Shown: positions 8,575 through 17,219 of the stretch, piece by piece
Position numbering within the stretch: position 1 is the first letter of the stretch
How the letters are laid out: the number at the start of each line of letters is the position of its first letter
Source: Streptomyces goshikiensis
GTDB lineage: Bacteria > Actinomycetota > Actinomycetes > Streptomycetales > Streptomycetaceae
DNA length: 64,000 bases
Assembly: GCF_014650555.1 (NCBI RefSeq)
Contig: NZ_BMVE01000001.1
Location: 434,001-498,000, forward strand
Direction of reading: 5' to 3'
Notes under the pieces: generated by a model
Told to the model about the DNA's origin: nothing
The model's input: only the letters and a program-made list of their open reading frames with translations
Database searches by the model: none
Position numbers and translations under genes: made by a program

Positions 8575-8976
8575 GTGCCGCGGCACATGGGACCTGTGGA
8601 ATTCATCGTCCTCGCCTTCCCCGAGGAGCAGCTGCGGGTACCGGCGGTGGAGGCCGTGATGGGGCTCCGCAAGGCGGGGGTCGTCCGGCTGATCGACGGG
8701 CTGGTGGCGACGAAGACGGCGGCGGGCGAGGTGATGGCCGCGGAGTTCGACGAGTTCATGGAGCTACGGGGGCTGCTGGCGCACCGGGAGGCGGCGCGGC
8801 TGATCGGGCCGGAGGACGTACGGGAGGCGGCGGACCTCCTGGACCGGGGCAGCTGCGCGCTGCTGCTGGTGGTGGAGCACGTGTGGGCCGAGGACGCGGC
8901 GATCGCCGTACGGGCGGCGGGCGGGCGGATCGCCGGCTCGGTCCGGATCCCGGTGGAACGGGTGGGGGCGGCCTGA
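8575..8976 (+). CDS. DUF6325 family protein
   Basis: A protein of about 130 residues beginning MGPVEFIVLAFPEEQL, with a central IDGLVATKTAAGEV segment and a C-terminal stretch around SCALLLVVEHVWAEDAAIAV and GGRIAGSVRIP. This matches the DUF6325/DUF1269-like family of small actinobacterial proteins of unknown role. AGGAG at 8566-8570 favours the GTG at 8575; the ATG at 8587 (family-typical MGPVE) is the alternative start. Its stop shares a base with the next start (TGATG), so it forms a two-gene unit with the SHOCT protein, a common pairing. No signal peptide. Confidence 0.8.
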   Translation: MPRHMGPVEFIVLAFPEEQLRVPAVEAVMGLRKAGVVRLIDGLVATKTAAGEVMAAEFDEFMELRGLLAHREAARLIGPEDVREAADLLDRGSCALLLVVEHVWAEDAAIAVRAAGGRIAGSVRIPVERVGAA

Positions 8977-9542
8977 TGTTCATCCGACCGGTGGGCGTGA
9001 CGGTGTCGGCGGCGATCCGCCCTGCGGGGCGCCCCCTGCTACGGGGCCTGCTCGCGCGGGCGACCACGGGGACCGCGCCGGGCTACGGGGACGCCGGACG
9101 CTCCCGCTCCGCCGAACAGGGCGCCGGCGCCTACGCCTATGCCGACCCCTACGCCGACGCCGACGCCAACACCGAGGAGCCGCCGGAACCGGACGGCGCC
9201 GGGGAGCCGGCGCGGCGCGGGTACCCCGCGCACCCCCCGTACCCGGAGCAGGCGGGCGCCTACGCCGAGGAGCCGCCGTACCCCGAGCCGGACGACGCCG
9301 ACGAGCCAGACTGGTCGGAGCCCGCCGAACGCGGGGCGGAGCCGGGCGGCGTCGGCCGGGCGGCCGGACCCGGCGGCGAGCCCGGGGCCGGCAGCGGGGC
9401 CGGGGCCCGGGCCGCGGATCGGGCGGCGGAGCCGTACGCCGGGCTGCCGGCGGAGTTGGCACAGCTGGCCGGGCTGGCCCGCGAAGGCCTGCTCACCCCG
9501 GAGGAGTTCGCGGCCGCCAAGGCCCTGCTCCTCCACCCCTGA
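8976..9542 (+). CDS. SHOCT domain-containing protein
   Basis: A 188-residue protein with three parts. The short N-terminal segment is basic and hydrophobic (FIRPVGVTVSAAIRPAGRPLL). A long low-complexity middle of Ala/Tyr/Asp/Pro/Glu-rich repeats follows (AYADPYADADA, EEPPYPEPDDADEPD). The last 30 residues form a SHOCT motif (LAQLAGLAREGLLTPEEFAAAKALLL), a short oligomerisation module. Start ATG 8976 overlaps the DUF6325 stop, so the two are coupled. The acidic linker is much longer than in most SHOCT proteins. Function unknown; a scaffold for the DUF6325 protein is only a guess from the pairing. Confidence 0.75.
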   Translation: MFIRPVGVTVSAAIRPAGRPLLRGLLARATTGTAPGYGDAGRSRSAEQGAGAYAYADPYADADANTEEPPEPDGAGEPARRGYPAHPPYPEQAGAYAEEPPYPEPDDADEPDWSEPAERGAEPGGVGRAAGPGGEPGAGSGAGARAADRAAEPYAGLPAELAQLAGLAREGLLTPEEFAAAKALLLHP

Positions 9543-9636
9543 CCGGCCGGACGGGTGAGCCGGGCGGCACCCCCGGTGCGGGGGCGGCGATTTGTCATAC
9601 CGGGAGTGGCAGCATCGGCCGCCCGGAGGTGATCAC

Positions 9637-10764
9637 ATGTCGAACCGGCTGCTCCGCGCGGCCTGCGTCGCCGCGGCGCTCCTCGTCGTCGGCCCGCCGC
9701 CCCAGCAGGCGCGGGCGGAACCGGTGGGGGCGCTGCTGACCCGGTTGCAGGGTCTGTACCAGAAGGCCGAGGAGGCCGCCGAGGCCTACAACTCCACCGA
9801 GGCCGCCCTCAGGTCCCGCCAGGACGAGGAGCACCGGCTGACCGCCGAGCTCGGCAGGACCCGCCGGGCCCTCACCACCGAGAGGGCCGTCGCCGGCCGG
9901 CTGGCCCGGGAGCAGTACCAGGGGGCCCGGGGGCTTTCCCCGTACGCCCGGATGCTGCTCAGCGGCGATCCCCAGGCCGCCCTGGACGAGCGGCGTATCG
10001 CCGCCCGCGAGGGCGCCCGGCAGGCCGCCCTGCTGGCCCGGCTGGCCAAGGGCGAGCGGCAGACCGGCCGGCTCGCGGCGGCCGCCCGCAAGGCCCGGGA
10101 CACCAAGGCCGAGCTGGTCGGGGAGATGCGGGAGCGCAAGGAGGAGGTCGGCCGGCAGCTGAAGGAGGTCGAGCGGACGCTGGCCGCGCTCACCCCCGGT
10201 GAGCTCGCGCAGCTCGACGAGCGGGAGGCCGCCGACACCGCCGACGCACAGCGGGAGCTGCTGAGGTCCGGGGCCCTCGGCAGCCCCCGTACCCGTACGC
10301 CCACCGCCGCGGGCGGCGCGGCGCTGACCTACGCCACCGCCCAGATCGGCAAACCGTACGTCTGGGGCGCCGAGGGGCCGGGGTCCTTCGACTGCTCCGG
10401 CCTCACCTCGCAGGCGTGGGCGCACGCCGGCCGGTCCATCCCCCGGACCAGCCAGGAGCAGTGGGAACGGCTGCCCCGGGTGCCGCTGGACCAGCTGCGG
10501 CCCGGGGACCTGGTGGTCTACTTCCCGAAGGCCACGCACGTGGCGCTCTACATCGGGGAGGGCAAGGTGATCCAGGCGCCCCGGCCGGGAACGAAGGTCA
10601 AGGTCTCGCCGATCGCCGCGAACCCGCTCCTCGGCGCCGTCCGCCCCGACTCCGACGGCACCCCCCTCACCCGCTTCACCCCACCGCCCCTGCCGGAACC
10701 CGACCCCTCGGACCCGGCCGCCGGCGACGACACCGGCTACTCCGCCGAGGAGGCCCCGGGTTAG
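9637..10764 (+). CDS. NlpC/P60 family cell-wall endopeptidase
   Basis: A secreted peptidoglycan hydrolase of 375 residues. A signal peptide (about 1-27, AA-rich core, cleavage near ARA-EP) is followed by a long coiled-coil region (about 30-200) and a C-terminal NlpC/P60 domain (about 225-345). The catalytic Cys253 lies in FDCSGLTSQAW and His301 in ATHVALYIG, as in RipA-type D,L-endopeptidases. The tail is Pro/Asp-rich. Start ATG 9637 has GGAGG eight bases upstream; the extension to 9592 is not supported. The coiled coil usually serves as an autoinhibitory or regulator-docking element. It stands alone and is convergent with the DUF3515 gene, 15 bases away. Confidence 0.92.
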   Translation: MSNRLLRAACVAAALLVVGPPPQQARAEPVGALLTRLQGLYQKAEEAAEAYNSTEAALRSRQDEEHRLTAELGRTRRALTTERAVAGRLAREQYQGARGLSPYARMLLSGDPQAALDERRIAAREGARQAALLARLAKGERQTGRLAAAARKARDTKAELVGEMRERKEEVGRQLKEVERTLAALTPGELAQLDEREAADTADAQRELLRSGALGSPRTRTPTAAGGAALTYATAQIGKPYVWGAEGPGSFDCSGLTSQAWAHAGRSIPRTSQEQWERLPRVPLDQLRPGDLVVYFPKATHVALYIGEGKVIQAPRPGTKVKVSPIAANPLLGAVRPDSDGTPLTRFTPPPLPEPDPSDPAAGDDTGYSAEEAPG

Positions 10765-10779
10765 CCCCTCGGGCAGGTG

Positions 10780-11265
10780 TCACGTGTCGCTCAGGCTGAG
10801 GCACTTGGACTTCTGGGGGAGGTCCCGCACGGCCCCGTCGATGACGACGAGGGCGTCCCCCGCCAGGAGGCCGTCGTCCTCGAAGGCGATTTCCACGGCG
10901 GGGACGCGCCCGTAAGTGGTGAGCACCCGCGGCCCGCCGCGCTTGGCCCGCTCCTCGTCGAGGACCCAGTCAGTGCCGTTGACGTTCATGCACGTGTTGA
11001 CCGTGGGGGCGAGGGGCTCGACGCCGCAGCGCAGCACGATGGAGCCGCCGCCCCAGCCCGCCACGCCGCGCCCCTCCACCGGGTCGCGCTCCTTCCCGAG
11101 CAGTTCACCGGGCAGCCGCGCGAGGACCGTCCGGCAATGGGGATCGGGGGCGAAGGGGCCGGACTCCACGGAGTACCCCCCTGAAAGGGCGTAGGCCCCC
11201 GTGGCCGCGAGCCCGAGCCCGAGCACTCCGAGACCGGCCAGGAGCGTCGTCTTCTTCCGGTCCAC
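10780..11265 (-). CDS. DUF3515 family membrane-anchored protein
   Basis: A 161-residue protein with an N-terminal signal anchor (about residues 7-28) and an extracytoplasmic domain. The pattern CRTVLARLPGELLG, SIVLRCGVEPL, CMNVNGTDWVLDEE and LTTYGRVPAVEIAFED is that of the actinobacterial DUF3515 family. Conserved cysteines (in PHCRTVL, LRCGV, TCMNV and SKCLS) could form two disulphides. Start GTG 11265 has a GGGGGAG binding site. Function unknown. It is upstream of nothing on the same strand and sits between the NlpC/P60 gene and the conservon, with no clear operon link to either. Confidence 0.8.
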   Translation of the reverse strand: MDRKKTTLLAGLGVLGLGLAATGAYALSGGYSVESGPFAPDPHCRTVLARLPGELLGKERDPVEGRGVAGWGGGSIVLRCGVEPLAPTVNTCMNVNGTDWVLDEERAKRGGPRVLTTYGRVPAVEIAFEDDGLLAGDALVVIDGAVRDLPQKSKCLSLSDT

Positions 11266-11335
11266 TTCGCTCCCCCTGCTCGACCGCGAGGCATACGGAC
11301 GGAGGCCCCCGGGATCGGGGGCTGAGGCGTCGGGG

Positions 11336-12583
11336 TCAGCCCTGGGGCTTCGCGGAGGCTTCTGCCAGGTAGTCCGCGGTGTCCTGGGGGTCGTAGAAGT
11401 AGGCGTCGAAGTCGGCCGGGTTGTCGAAGCCGTTGGCGAAACGATCCGCCACGGGCTGGAGCTGCCCGGCCGCGCCGATCAGGTTCAGCACGTGCTCCGG
11501 CGGGACGCCCAGCATCGCGTTCGTCCACTGGGTCACCGGCTTGCCCGTCGTGAACCAGTACTTGTCGAACGTCGCCTTCATCCACGCCTCGTCGAACGGC
11601 TTGTCCCCGTGCATCAGGACCGACGACAGGTACGACGCCGCGCACTTGGCGGCCGAGTTCGAACCCTGCCCCGTGATCGGGTCGTTCGCGACGACCACGT
11701 CCGCGACGCCGAGCACCAGACCGCCGCCCGGGAGCCGGCCGATCGGGTTGCGGACGACCGGCGCGTACCGGCCGGCGAGCGTGCCGCCCGCGTCCGTCAG
11801 CTCCGCCTTCGCCGCCCGCTCGTACTCCCAGGGGGTGAACCGCTCCATCAGCCGCAGCGTCAGCGCCAGGTGCTCCGCCGGGTCCTTGACCCCGCTGAAG
11901 ACGTCCAGCGGACCGCCCGGGAGGCCCTCCCAGAACAGGATGTCCGCCCGCCCCGACAGGGTCAGCGTCGGCATCACGAACAGCTCGCCGACCCCCGGCA
12001 CCAGGTTGCAGCGCACGGCCTCCGTCCGCGGGTGCTCGGGGCGCGGCTCCAGCCCGTGGACGTACGAGACCGCCAGCGCGCGCTGCGGCGCCTCGTACGG
12101 GGAGCGCGCCGCGTCCCGCCCGAACATCGACACCAGCTCGCCCTTGCCCGCGGCGACCAGCACCAGGTCGTACGTACGGGAGAAGTAGTCGAGGTCGGCG
12201 ACCGACGCCCCGTGGATGACGAGCTGTCCGCCGCGCTGGACGAAGGTATCGATCCAGCCGGCCATCTTCAGGCGCTGGTCGACGGACTGGGCGTAGCCCC
12301 TCAGCCGGCCGAGCCAGTCGACGGGGCGGCTGCCGTCGGGGCCGGCGACCGAGACGCCGATGCCCTCGATCCGGGGGGCCTGGCGCTCCCAGAAGTTCAG
12401 CCCGAGGTCCCGCTCGTGCTGGAGCGCGGTGTCGAACATGACCTGCGTGGACATGACCCGGCCGGTGCGGATCTCGTCCGCCGTCCGGTTGGACATGAGG
12501 GTGACCTCGTACCCCTTGTCCTGGAGTCCGAGGGCGAGCTGGAGACCGGACTGGCCGGCCCCGACGACGAGTATCCTGCGCAT
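11336..12583 (-). CDS. StyA-like FAD-dependent monooxygenase (styrene/indole monooxygenase family)
   Basis: A 415-residue flavoprotein. The N-terminus RRILVVGAGQSGLQLALGL is a Rossmann dinucleotide motif, and the C-terminal half has GLVLGVADVVVANDPITGQG, the flavin-contacting region of styrene monooxygenase StyA-type proteins. StyA enzymes need FADH2 from a separate reductase; no reductase gene lies nearby. Start ATG 12583 is 20 bases after the CvnD stop, so it is the last gene of the conservon operon, where other conservons carry a cytochrome P450. It is therefore a candidate oxidative output or partner of this G-protein-like signalling complex. Substrate unknown. Confidence 0.85.
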   Translation of the reverse strand: MRRILVVGAGQSGLQLALGLQDKGYEVTLMSNRTADEIRTGRVMSTQVMFDTALQHERDLGLNFWERQAPRIEGIGVSVAGPDGSRPVDWLGRLRGYAQSVDQRLKMAGWIDTFVQRGGQLVIHGASVADLDYFSRTYDLVLVAAGKGELVSMFGRDAARSPYEAPQRALAVSYVHGLEPRPEHPRTEAVRCNLVPGVGELFVMPTLTLSGRADILFWEGLPGGPLDVFSGVKDPAEHLALTLRLMERFTPWEYERAAKAELTDAGGTLAGRYAPVVRNPIGRLPGGGLVLGVADVVVANDPITGQGSNSAAKCAASYLSSVLMHGDKPFDEAWMKATFDKYWFTTGKPVTQWTNAMLGVPPEHVLNLIGAAGQLQPVADRFANGFDNPADFDAYFYDPQDTADYLAEASAKPQG

Positions 12584-12603
12584 CTCACGTTCTCGATTCG
12601 GGT

Positions 12604-13245
12604 CTATTCGGGGGTGTTGTCGAGGGCGTGGCCCACCAGCGCCAGCAGGGATTCGACGACCGTGTCCCGGCTCCGCGCGTCCATGATCACGACAGGTACC
12701 GACGGCGGGATGCTGAGCGCCTCGCGCACGTCCTCCGGCTCGTACGAGCGGGAGCCCTCGAAGTGGTTGACGGCGACGGCGTACGGGAGCCCGCAGCTCT
12801 CGAAGTAGTCGAGCGCGGGGAAGCAGTCGCGCAGCCGGCGGGTGTCGGCCATGACCAGCCCGCCGATGGCCCCGCGGACGAGGTCGTCCCACATGAACCA
12901 GAACCGCTCCTGGCCGGGGGTTCCGTACACGTAGAGGACGAGGTCGTCGTCGAGGGTGACGCGGCCGAAGTCCATGGCGACGGTGGTGGTGGCCTTGTCC
13001 GGGGTGCCGGACAGGTCGTCGGTCGGGACGCTGGCCTGGGTCATCACCGCCTCGGTGCGCAGCGGGGTGATCTCGGAGACGGACGACACGAAGGTGGTCT
13101 TGCCGACCCCGAACCCGCCCGCGACCAGCACCTTGACGGCGACGGGGGCGCGCGAGCGGTCGTACTGCCACGGCTGGACGGGCTCGTCGTCGAGGATCGC
13201 GGCGGCGGAAGCGGCGGCGGCGGTTTCAGAGACGGCGAAGGCCAC
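12604..13245 (-). CDS. cvnD: Conservon small GTPase CvnD
   Basis: An ATP/GTP-binding protein of 213 residues of the MglA/Ras-like family found in actinomycete conservons. It has the P-loop GGFGVGKTT (about 44-52), the switch II/G3 element YGTPGQERF, and NHFEG where Ras-like proteins have NKxD, a usual conservon variation. It acts as the putative nucleotide switch of a membrane complex with CvnA-C. Start GTG 13245 lies inside the cvnC 3' end, overlapping it by 20 bases. An upstream alanine run (AAAASAAA) marks the disordered N-terminus. Downstream in the operon is the StyA-like gene. Confidence 0.92.
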   Translation of the reverse strand: MAFAVSETAAAASAAAILDDEPVQPWQYDRSRAPVAVKVLVAGGFGVGKTTFVSSVSEITPLRTEAVMTQASVPTDDLSGTPDKATTTVAMDFGRVTLDDDLVLYVYGTPGQERFWFMWDDLVRGAIGGLVMADTRRLRDCFPALDYFESCGLPYAVAVNHFEGSRSYEPEDVREALSIPPSVPVVIMDARSRDTVVESLLALVGHALDNTPE

Positions 13246-13627
13246 CGAGCACCCTTTCGAGCAGCGCGCGTTCGGGGCGGCCGGCGCCGTGCCCCGTCCC
13301 GTAGACGCGGATCCGGCCCTGGTCGGCGAGGTCGCTGACGAGGACGCGGACGACCCCGAGGGGCAGCTTCAGCAGCGCGGATATCTCGGCGATCGTGCGC
13401 ATGCGGCGGCAGACCTCGACGATGGCGGGCATCTCGGGCATGCGGTCGCCCTTGCCCTCGCCGGGCTGCGGCTCGGACGCCTTCGGCTCCAGGGCGGCGA
13501 CGAACGTCTCGACGTGCAGCACCTGCGTGAAGCGGGTGCGGCCGCCCGTGAGGGAGTACGGGCGCACACGGGCGGGGCGGCGGTCGGCGCCGCGTATCGG
13601 CAGCCGGTCGGAGGCCGTACTCCTCAC
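13226..13627 (-). CDS. cvnC: Conservon protein CvnC (DUF742)
   Basis: A DUF742 protein of 133 residues. The signature RPYSLTGGRT is followed by HVETFVAAL and a winged-helix-like stretch IAEISALLKLPLGVVRVLVSDLADQG. It is thought to link the roadblock and GTPase subunits of the conservon complex. Start GTG 13627 overlaps the cvnB stop (GTGA). The much longer open frame to 14068 is antisense-like sequence inside cvnB. A short acidic and Pro/Gly-rich insert lies between the two halves. Confidence 0.92.
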   Translation of the reverse strand: MRSTASDRLPIRGADRRPARVRPYSLTGGRTRFTQVLHVETFVAALEPKASEPQPGEGKGDRMPEMPAIVEVCRRMRTIAEISALLKLPLGVVRVLVSDLADQGRIRVYGTGHGAGRPERALLERVLGGLRRL

Positions 13628-14118
13628 GGGGTCTTCTCCATCGACTGGCGCAGCTCGCTGCGGACTTCGGGGGTCAGGACGTGGCCGGCGCGGCCGACGA
13701 ACAGGGCCATGTGGTAGGCGACGACGCTCATGTCGCAGTCCGGGGCGGCGTGCACGCCGAGCAGGGAGCCGTCGCTGATGGCCATGACGAAGACGGAGCC
13801 GTGCTCCATCGCCACCATGGTCTGCTTGACCCCGCCGCCGTCCATGAGGGCGGCGGCGCCGGTGGTGAGGCTGCCGAGACCGGAGACGATGGTCGCCAGG
13901 TCGGCGGACGCGCCGCGGGGGCCCTTGGGGCGGCCGGTGCCGGTGGCCTGGCCGGAGTCGTCTCTGACCGCGGCGGGCTCCGAGGAGAGCAGCAGCAGAC
14001 CGTCCGAGGACACGACCGCGACGGAGTTGACGCCGGGCACCTCCTCGACCAGGTCGGTCAGCAGCCACTGCAGGTTGCGGGCCTGGGTGCTCAGTCCGTA
14101 CGTACTGGGCGCGGTCAT
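13624..14118 (-). CDS. cvnB: Conservon roadblock/LC7 protein CvnB
   Basis: A 164-residue roadblock/LC7 protein, likely a regulator of nucleotide exchange or hydrolysis by CvnD. The core LLTDLVEEVPGVNSVAVVSSDGLLLL opens the domain and VFVMAISDGSLLGV and MSVVAYHMALFVG follow. A loop rich in Gly, Lys and Arg (around 55-68) interrupts the domain after the second strand. It overlaps cvnA by ATGA at its start (14115-14118) and cvnC by GTGA at its end, so all four conservon genes are translationally coupled. Confidence 0.93.
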   Translation of the reverse strand: MTAPSTYGLSTQARNLQWLLTDLVEEVPGVNSVAVVSSDGLLLLSSEPAAVRDDSGQATGTGRPKGPRGASADLATIVSGLGSLTTGAAALMDGGGVKQTMVAMEHGSVFVMAISDGSLLGVHAAPDCDMSVVAYHMALFVGRAGHVLTPEVRSELRQSMEKTP

Positions 14119-17100
14119 GTGCGTGCCTCCTGTGCGGTGTCCCCCTGGTCGGTGTCTTGCTCGTGCGCGAGTTCGGCGGCGACGACGCGGCGGCCGTCCT
14201 GGGCGCCCTGGTAGAACCCGCCGAGCCGGCGGCGCAGCTCGTCGGCGTCGACGCGGCGCGGCGGCTCGGGGCGCGCGCCTGCGGCGCTGTCCACGCGGGG
14301 GGCGGCCACGGCGCGGGGGGTGCGCTTGGGCAGGCCCTTGTCGGTGACGGCCTCGTCGGGGTGGCTGCCCTGACGGGGCACCCAGCTGCCGTGGGCGTCC
14401 TCCGCCCGCCTGTGCCCCTCCGGGGTCGGTTCGGCGGTCAGAGCCGGTCCGCCGGTCGCGGCGGGCGCGGCCGGCGCATGGGGCGCAGCCGGTTCGGCGG
14501 GCGCAGCGGGTGCAGCCGGTGCAGCCGGTTCGGCGGGCGCGGCCGGTTCGGCGGGCGCGGCCGGCGCGGCAGGTCCGCCGGGCGCGGCGGGCTGAGCGGG
14601 CGCGACCGGCGCATGGGGCGCAGCCGGTTCAGCGGGCGCGGCCGGCGCATACGGCGCGGCCGGTTCGGCGGGCTCAGCGGGTGCAGCCGGTTCAGCGGGT
14701 GCAGCCGGTTCGGCGGGCGCGGCCGGCGGGGCGGCCAGCGGCGCGGCCTCGTGCAGCGGCACGGGCCACCGCATCTCCCCCGGCACCGTCCCGGTCACAC
14801 CGGCCGGATCCGGAACCCCGGTCTCGTCCCCGGACGGTACGTCCGCTTCCGCGGCCTCGTCGGCCGACGGCAGGTCACCGTCCGCGACCGGAGCGGCGGG
14901 CGGTACGTCCGCTTCCGGGGCGGGAGCCGCGAACGCCTCGGCCTCCGCCGCGTCCGGGACGACCCGGGCCAGCAGCTCGGCCTCCGGCCCCGGAACGGTG
15001 AACACCTCGTCGGCGGACGGCAGCTGCTCGCCCTCCTCCAGGGCGGGAGCCCCGGCCTCCGGGGCCGCCGGGGCGGGCTCGGCCGGGGTTTGCGCCGGAG
15101 GCGACGGGCGGCGGGCGCCGCGCCCCCAGGGCAGGGTGTTCTCGTTGGCCTCCGCGACGACGCCCGGCAGGACGAGGTCCGGTGCCGTCATGGCGTGCAG
15201 CGGCGGCGCCGTCGGGAGCAGGGTCGCGGGGACGACGACCAGCGCCTCCGTGCCCGCGTCCCGCGCCGCCCGGAGCTCGGCGGTGACGCCGTGCCGCGCC
15301 GCGAGCCGGCCGGCCACGTACAGGCCGAGGCCCAGGCCGTGTTCCGCCTCGGGTTCCTCGTCGTACGCCTCCGGGGTGGACAGCCGCAGGTTCAGGGCCG
15401 CGAGGCGGTCCCCGGTGATGCCGATGCCGCGGTCCACCACGGACAGCACCACCTCACCCGCGTCCGTCAGCCACCCGGAGACCTTCACGCGCGCCTCCGG
15501 CGGCGAGAACGTCGTCGCGTTCTCCAGCAGCTCGGCCAGCACGTGCGAGATGTCGTCGGCGGCGTGCCCCGCGACCTGGGTGAACGACGGCAGCGCCGCC
15601 AGCTCGACCCGCTCGTAGCGCTCGATCTCGCTGACCGCCGCCCGCATGACGTCGACCAGCGGCACCGGTCCGCCCGCGCCCGGGCCGTGTTCCTGCCCGG
15701 CCAGGACCAGCAGGTTCTCGTTGTGGCGGCGCATCACCGTCGCCAGGTGGTCCAGCTTGAACAGGGTCGCCAGCCGGTCCGGGTCCTGCTCCCTGGACTC
15801 CAGCTCCTCGATCACCGTCAGCTGGCGTTCCACCAGGCCGAGGGTGCGCAGCGAGAGCGACACCGAGGTCGTCGACATGACGCGGCGGTGTTCTTCCAGC
15901 CCGGCCCGCAGCTCCCTGAGCTCCGCTTCGAGCGTCTCCCGGCCGGCCACGAGCGCTTCGCCCCGGCCGATGAGACGGCGCCGGTCGGCGTCGAGGCCGG
16001 CGATGCGGGTGTGCAGCGAGACCGTCTGGTCGCGTACGGCGTTGAGGTGGCGTACGACCTCGGCGAACTCGTCGTTGCGGCCGGTGAAGCGGACCGGCTC
16101 GACCGAGCCCTCGGGCGTGGCCAGCCGCGCCGCGCCGCGTCTGAGCACCGACAGCGGCCGGGTCAGCGAGCGGGCGATGGCCGTGGAGACGCCGACGACG
16201 ACGAGGAAGAGCAGGCCGAGCGCGGCGACGAGCGCTTCCAGCGCGGTCACGTCGTCGTCCCGCAGCGTGGCGAGCGCGGTGGCGCGCTGGCCGGCGAGGG
16301 TGGATTCCACGGACCGCATGCGGTCGATGCGGGCGGTGAGCGCGGAGCCGACGGCGGCGCCGTCGAGCTTGCGGTCGGCCGCGCTGAGGGTGGGCCGGTC
16401 GGTGAGGCGGCTCAGGTAGTCGTCGGCGGTCTTGACCTCGGGGCCGGTGACCGTGGCGGCGAGCGTCTGGCGCACGTCGGGCCGGGCGACCCGGGTGAAT
16501 TCGTCGAGGGCGGCCTGTTCCCGTACCCGCGTGCGCTGGGCGGCGGTGGTCAGTTCGTCCACGACGGCCGCGTTCGCGGGCTGATCGCCGCGCGGGACGG
16601 CCAGCGCGGCGAGCAGCAGGCCGCGGGTGGCCGAGGCCTGCTCGACGGCCTGGCCCAGCGGGGCGAGCGGGCGGGTGGTGGCGAGGGCGGCCTCGGCGCG
16701 CGGCGGGGTGAGCTCGGTGAGCCGGTCGCCGGGTGCGAGGAGCTGGGTGATCACGCCGGCGTAGGCCTGGTGCGCGGCGAGGGCGGTGCCCTTGCCGTCG
16801 ACGGCCTCGGTGCGGACGCCCTGGACCCGGGCGAGGGCGCGGGCGAGTTCCTCGTCGGCTTCGGCGCGGACCTCGGCGAGCTGCCGGTCGGTGCGCGTGA
16901 CGCGCTCCTGGACGGTGGCCTTGCCGGCGGCGGGGCGCCCCTTGGCGGCGTACTCGACGACGGCGTCGCGCTCGTCGCCGAGGAGGTGCGCGAGGGTGAG
17001 GGTCTGCCCGGACTGTTCCGCGAGGGTGACCAGCCGCTGGGAGTCGTTCAGTTCCGCCATGGCGGAGACGACGGCGGGGCTGCCCGCCGCCAGGACGCTG

Positions 17101-17219
17101 AGACCGGCGACGGCGACGCCGACGACCAGCCTGCTGCGCACACGGACACGACGTCCTGTGGGAGCGGGGGCTGGTCCGTCGCTGGCGGTGCCGTTCTTCC
17201 GAGACCGCTTCTTCTGCAC
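14115..17219 (-). CDS. cvnA: Conservon sensor kinase-like protein CvnA
   Basis: A large membrane protein of about 1034 residues. A basic N-terminus precedes a first membrane helix (about 30-55). A helical nitrate/nitrite-sensing-like (NIT) extracytoplasmic domain, a second helix (about 330-355) and a HAMP domain follow. The HATPase domain has the N box ELLENATTFSPPEARV, VVDRGIGITGD and GLGLGLYVAGRLAARHG. No canonical HisKA phospho-acceptor box is visible, as in other CvnA proteins. The C-terminal 300 residues are disordered, with a long Ala/Pro/Glu repeat. GTG 17219 is preferred; a TTG at 17231 directly abuts AGGA and is less likely. The gene opens the conservon operon. Confidence 0.9.
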   Translation of the reverse strand: MQKKRSRKNGTASDGPAPAPTGRRVRVRSRLVVGVAVAGLSVLAAGSPAVVSAMAELNDSQRLVTLAEQSGQTLTLAHLLGDERDAVVEYAAKGRPAAGKATVQERVTRTDRQLAEVRAEADEELARALARVQGVRTEAVDGKGTALAAHQAYAGVITQLLAPGDRLTELTPPRAEAALATTRPLAPLGQAVEQASATRGLLLAALAVPRGDQPANAAVVDELTTAAQRTRVREQAALDEFTRVARPDVRQTLAATVTGPEVKTADDYLSRLTDRPTLSAADRKLDGAAVGSALTARIDRMRSVESTLAGQRATALATLRDDDVTALEALVAALGLLFLVVVGVSTAIARSLTRPLSVLRRGAARLATPEGSVEPVRFTGRNDEFAEVVRHLNAVRDQTVSLHTRIAGLDADRRRLIGRGEALVAGRETLEAELRELRAGLEEHRRVMSTTSVSLSLRTLGLVERQLTVIEELESREQDPDRLATLFKLDHLATVMRRHNENLLVLAGQEHGPGAGGPVPLVDVMRAAVSEIERYERVELAALPSFTQVAGHAADDISHVLAELLENATTFSPPEARVKVSGWLTDAGEVVLSVVDRGIGITGDRLAALNLRLSTPEAYDEEPEAEHGLGLGLYVAGRLAARHGVTAELRAARDAGTEALVVVPATLLPTAPPLHAMTAPDLVLPGVVAEANENTLPWGRGARRPSPPAQTPAEPAPAAPEAGAPALEEGEQLPSADEVFTVPGPEAELLARVVPDAAEAEAFAAPAPEADVPPAAPVADGDLPSADEAAEADVPSGDETGVPDPAGVTGTVPGEMRWPVPLHEAAPLAAPPAAPAEPAAPAEPAAPAEPAEPAAPYAPAAPAEPAAPHAPVAPAQPAAPGGPAAPAAPAEPAAPAEPAAPAAPAAPAEPAAPHAPAAPAATGGPALTAEPTPEGHRRAEDAHGSWVPRQGSHPDEAVTDKGLPKRTPRAVAAPRVDSAAGARPEPPRRVDADELRRRLGGFYQGAQDGRRVVAAELAHEQDTDQGDTAQEART
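14440..14745. repeat. cvnA: Degenerate Ala-Pro-Glu coding repeat inside cvnA
   Basis: Tandem degenerate units of about 15-18 bases, such as GCCGGTTCGGCGGGCGCG, encode runs of AEPAAPAEP on the minus strand. The reading frame is intact throughout, so this is a low-complexity protein linker rather than a CRISPR array; units have no unique spacers. Confidence 0.8.

Noticed and set aside
14440..14760. CRISPR-like regular repeats
   Set aside because: Units are degenerate, have no unique spacers and lie in frame in cvnA.
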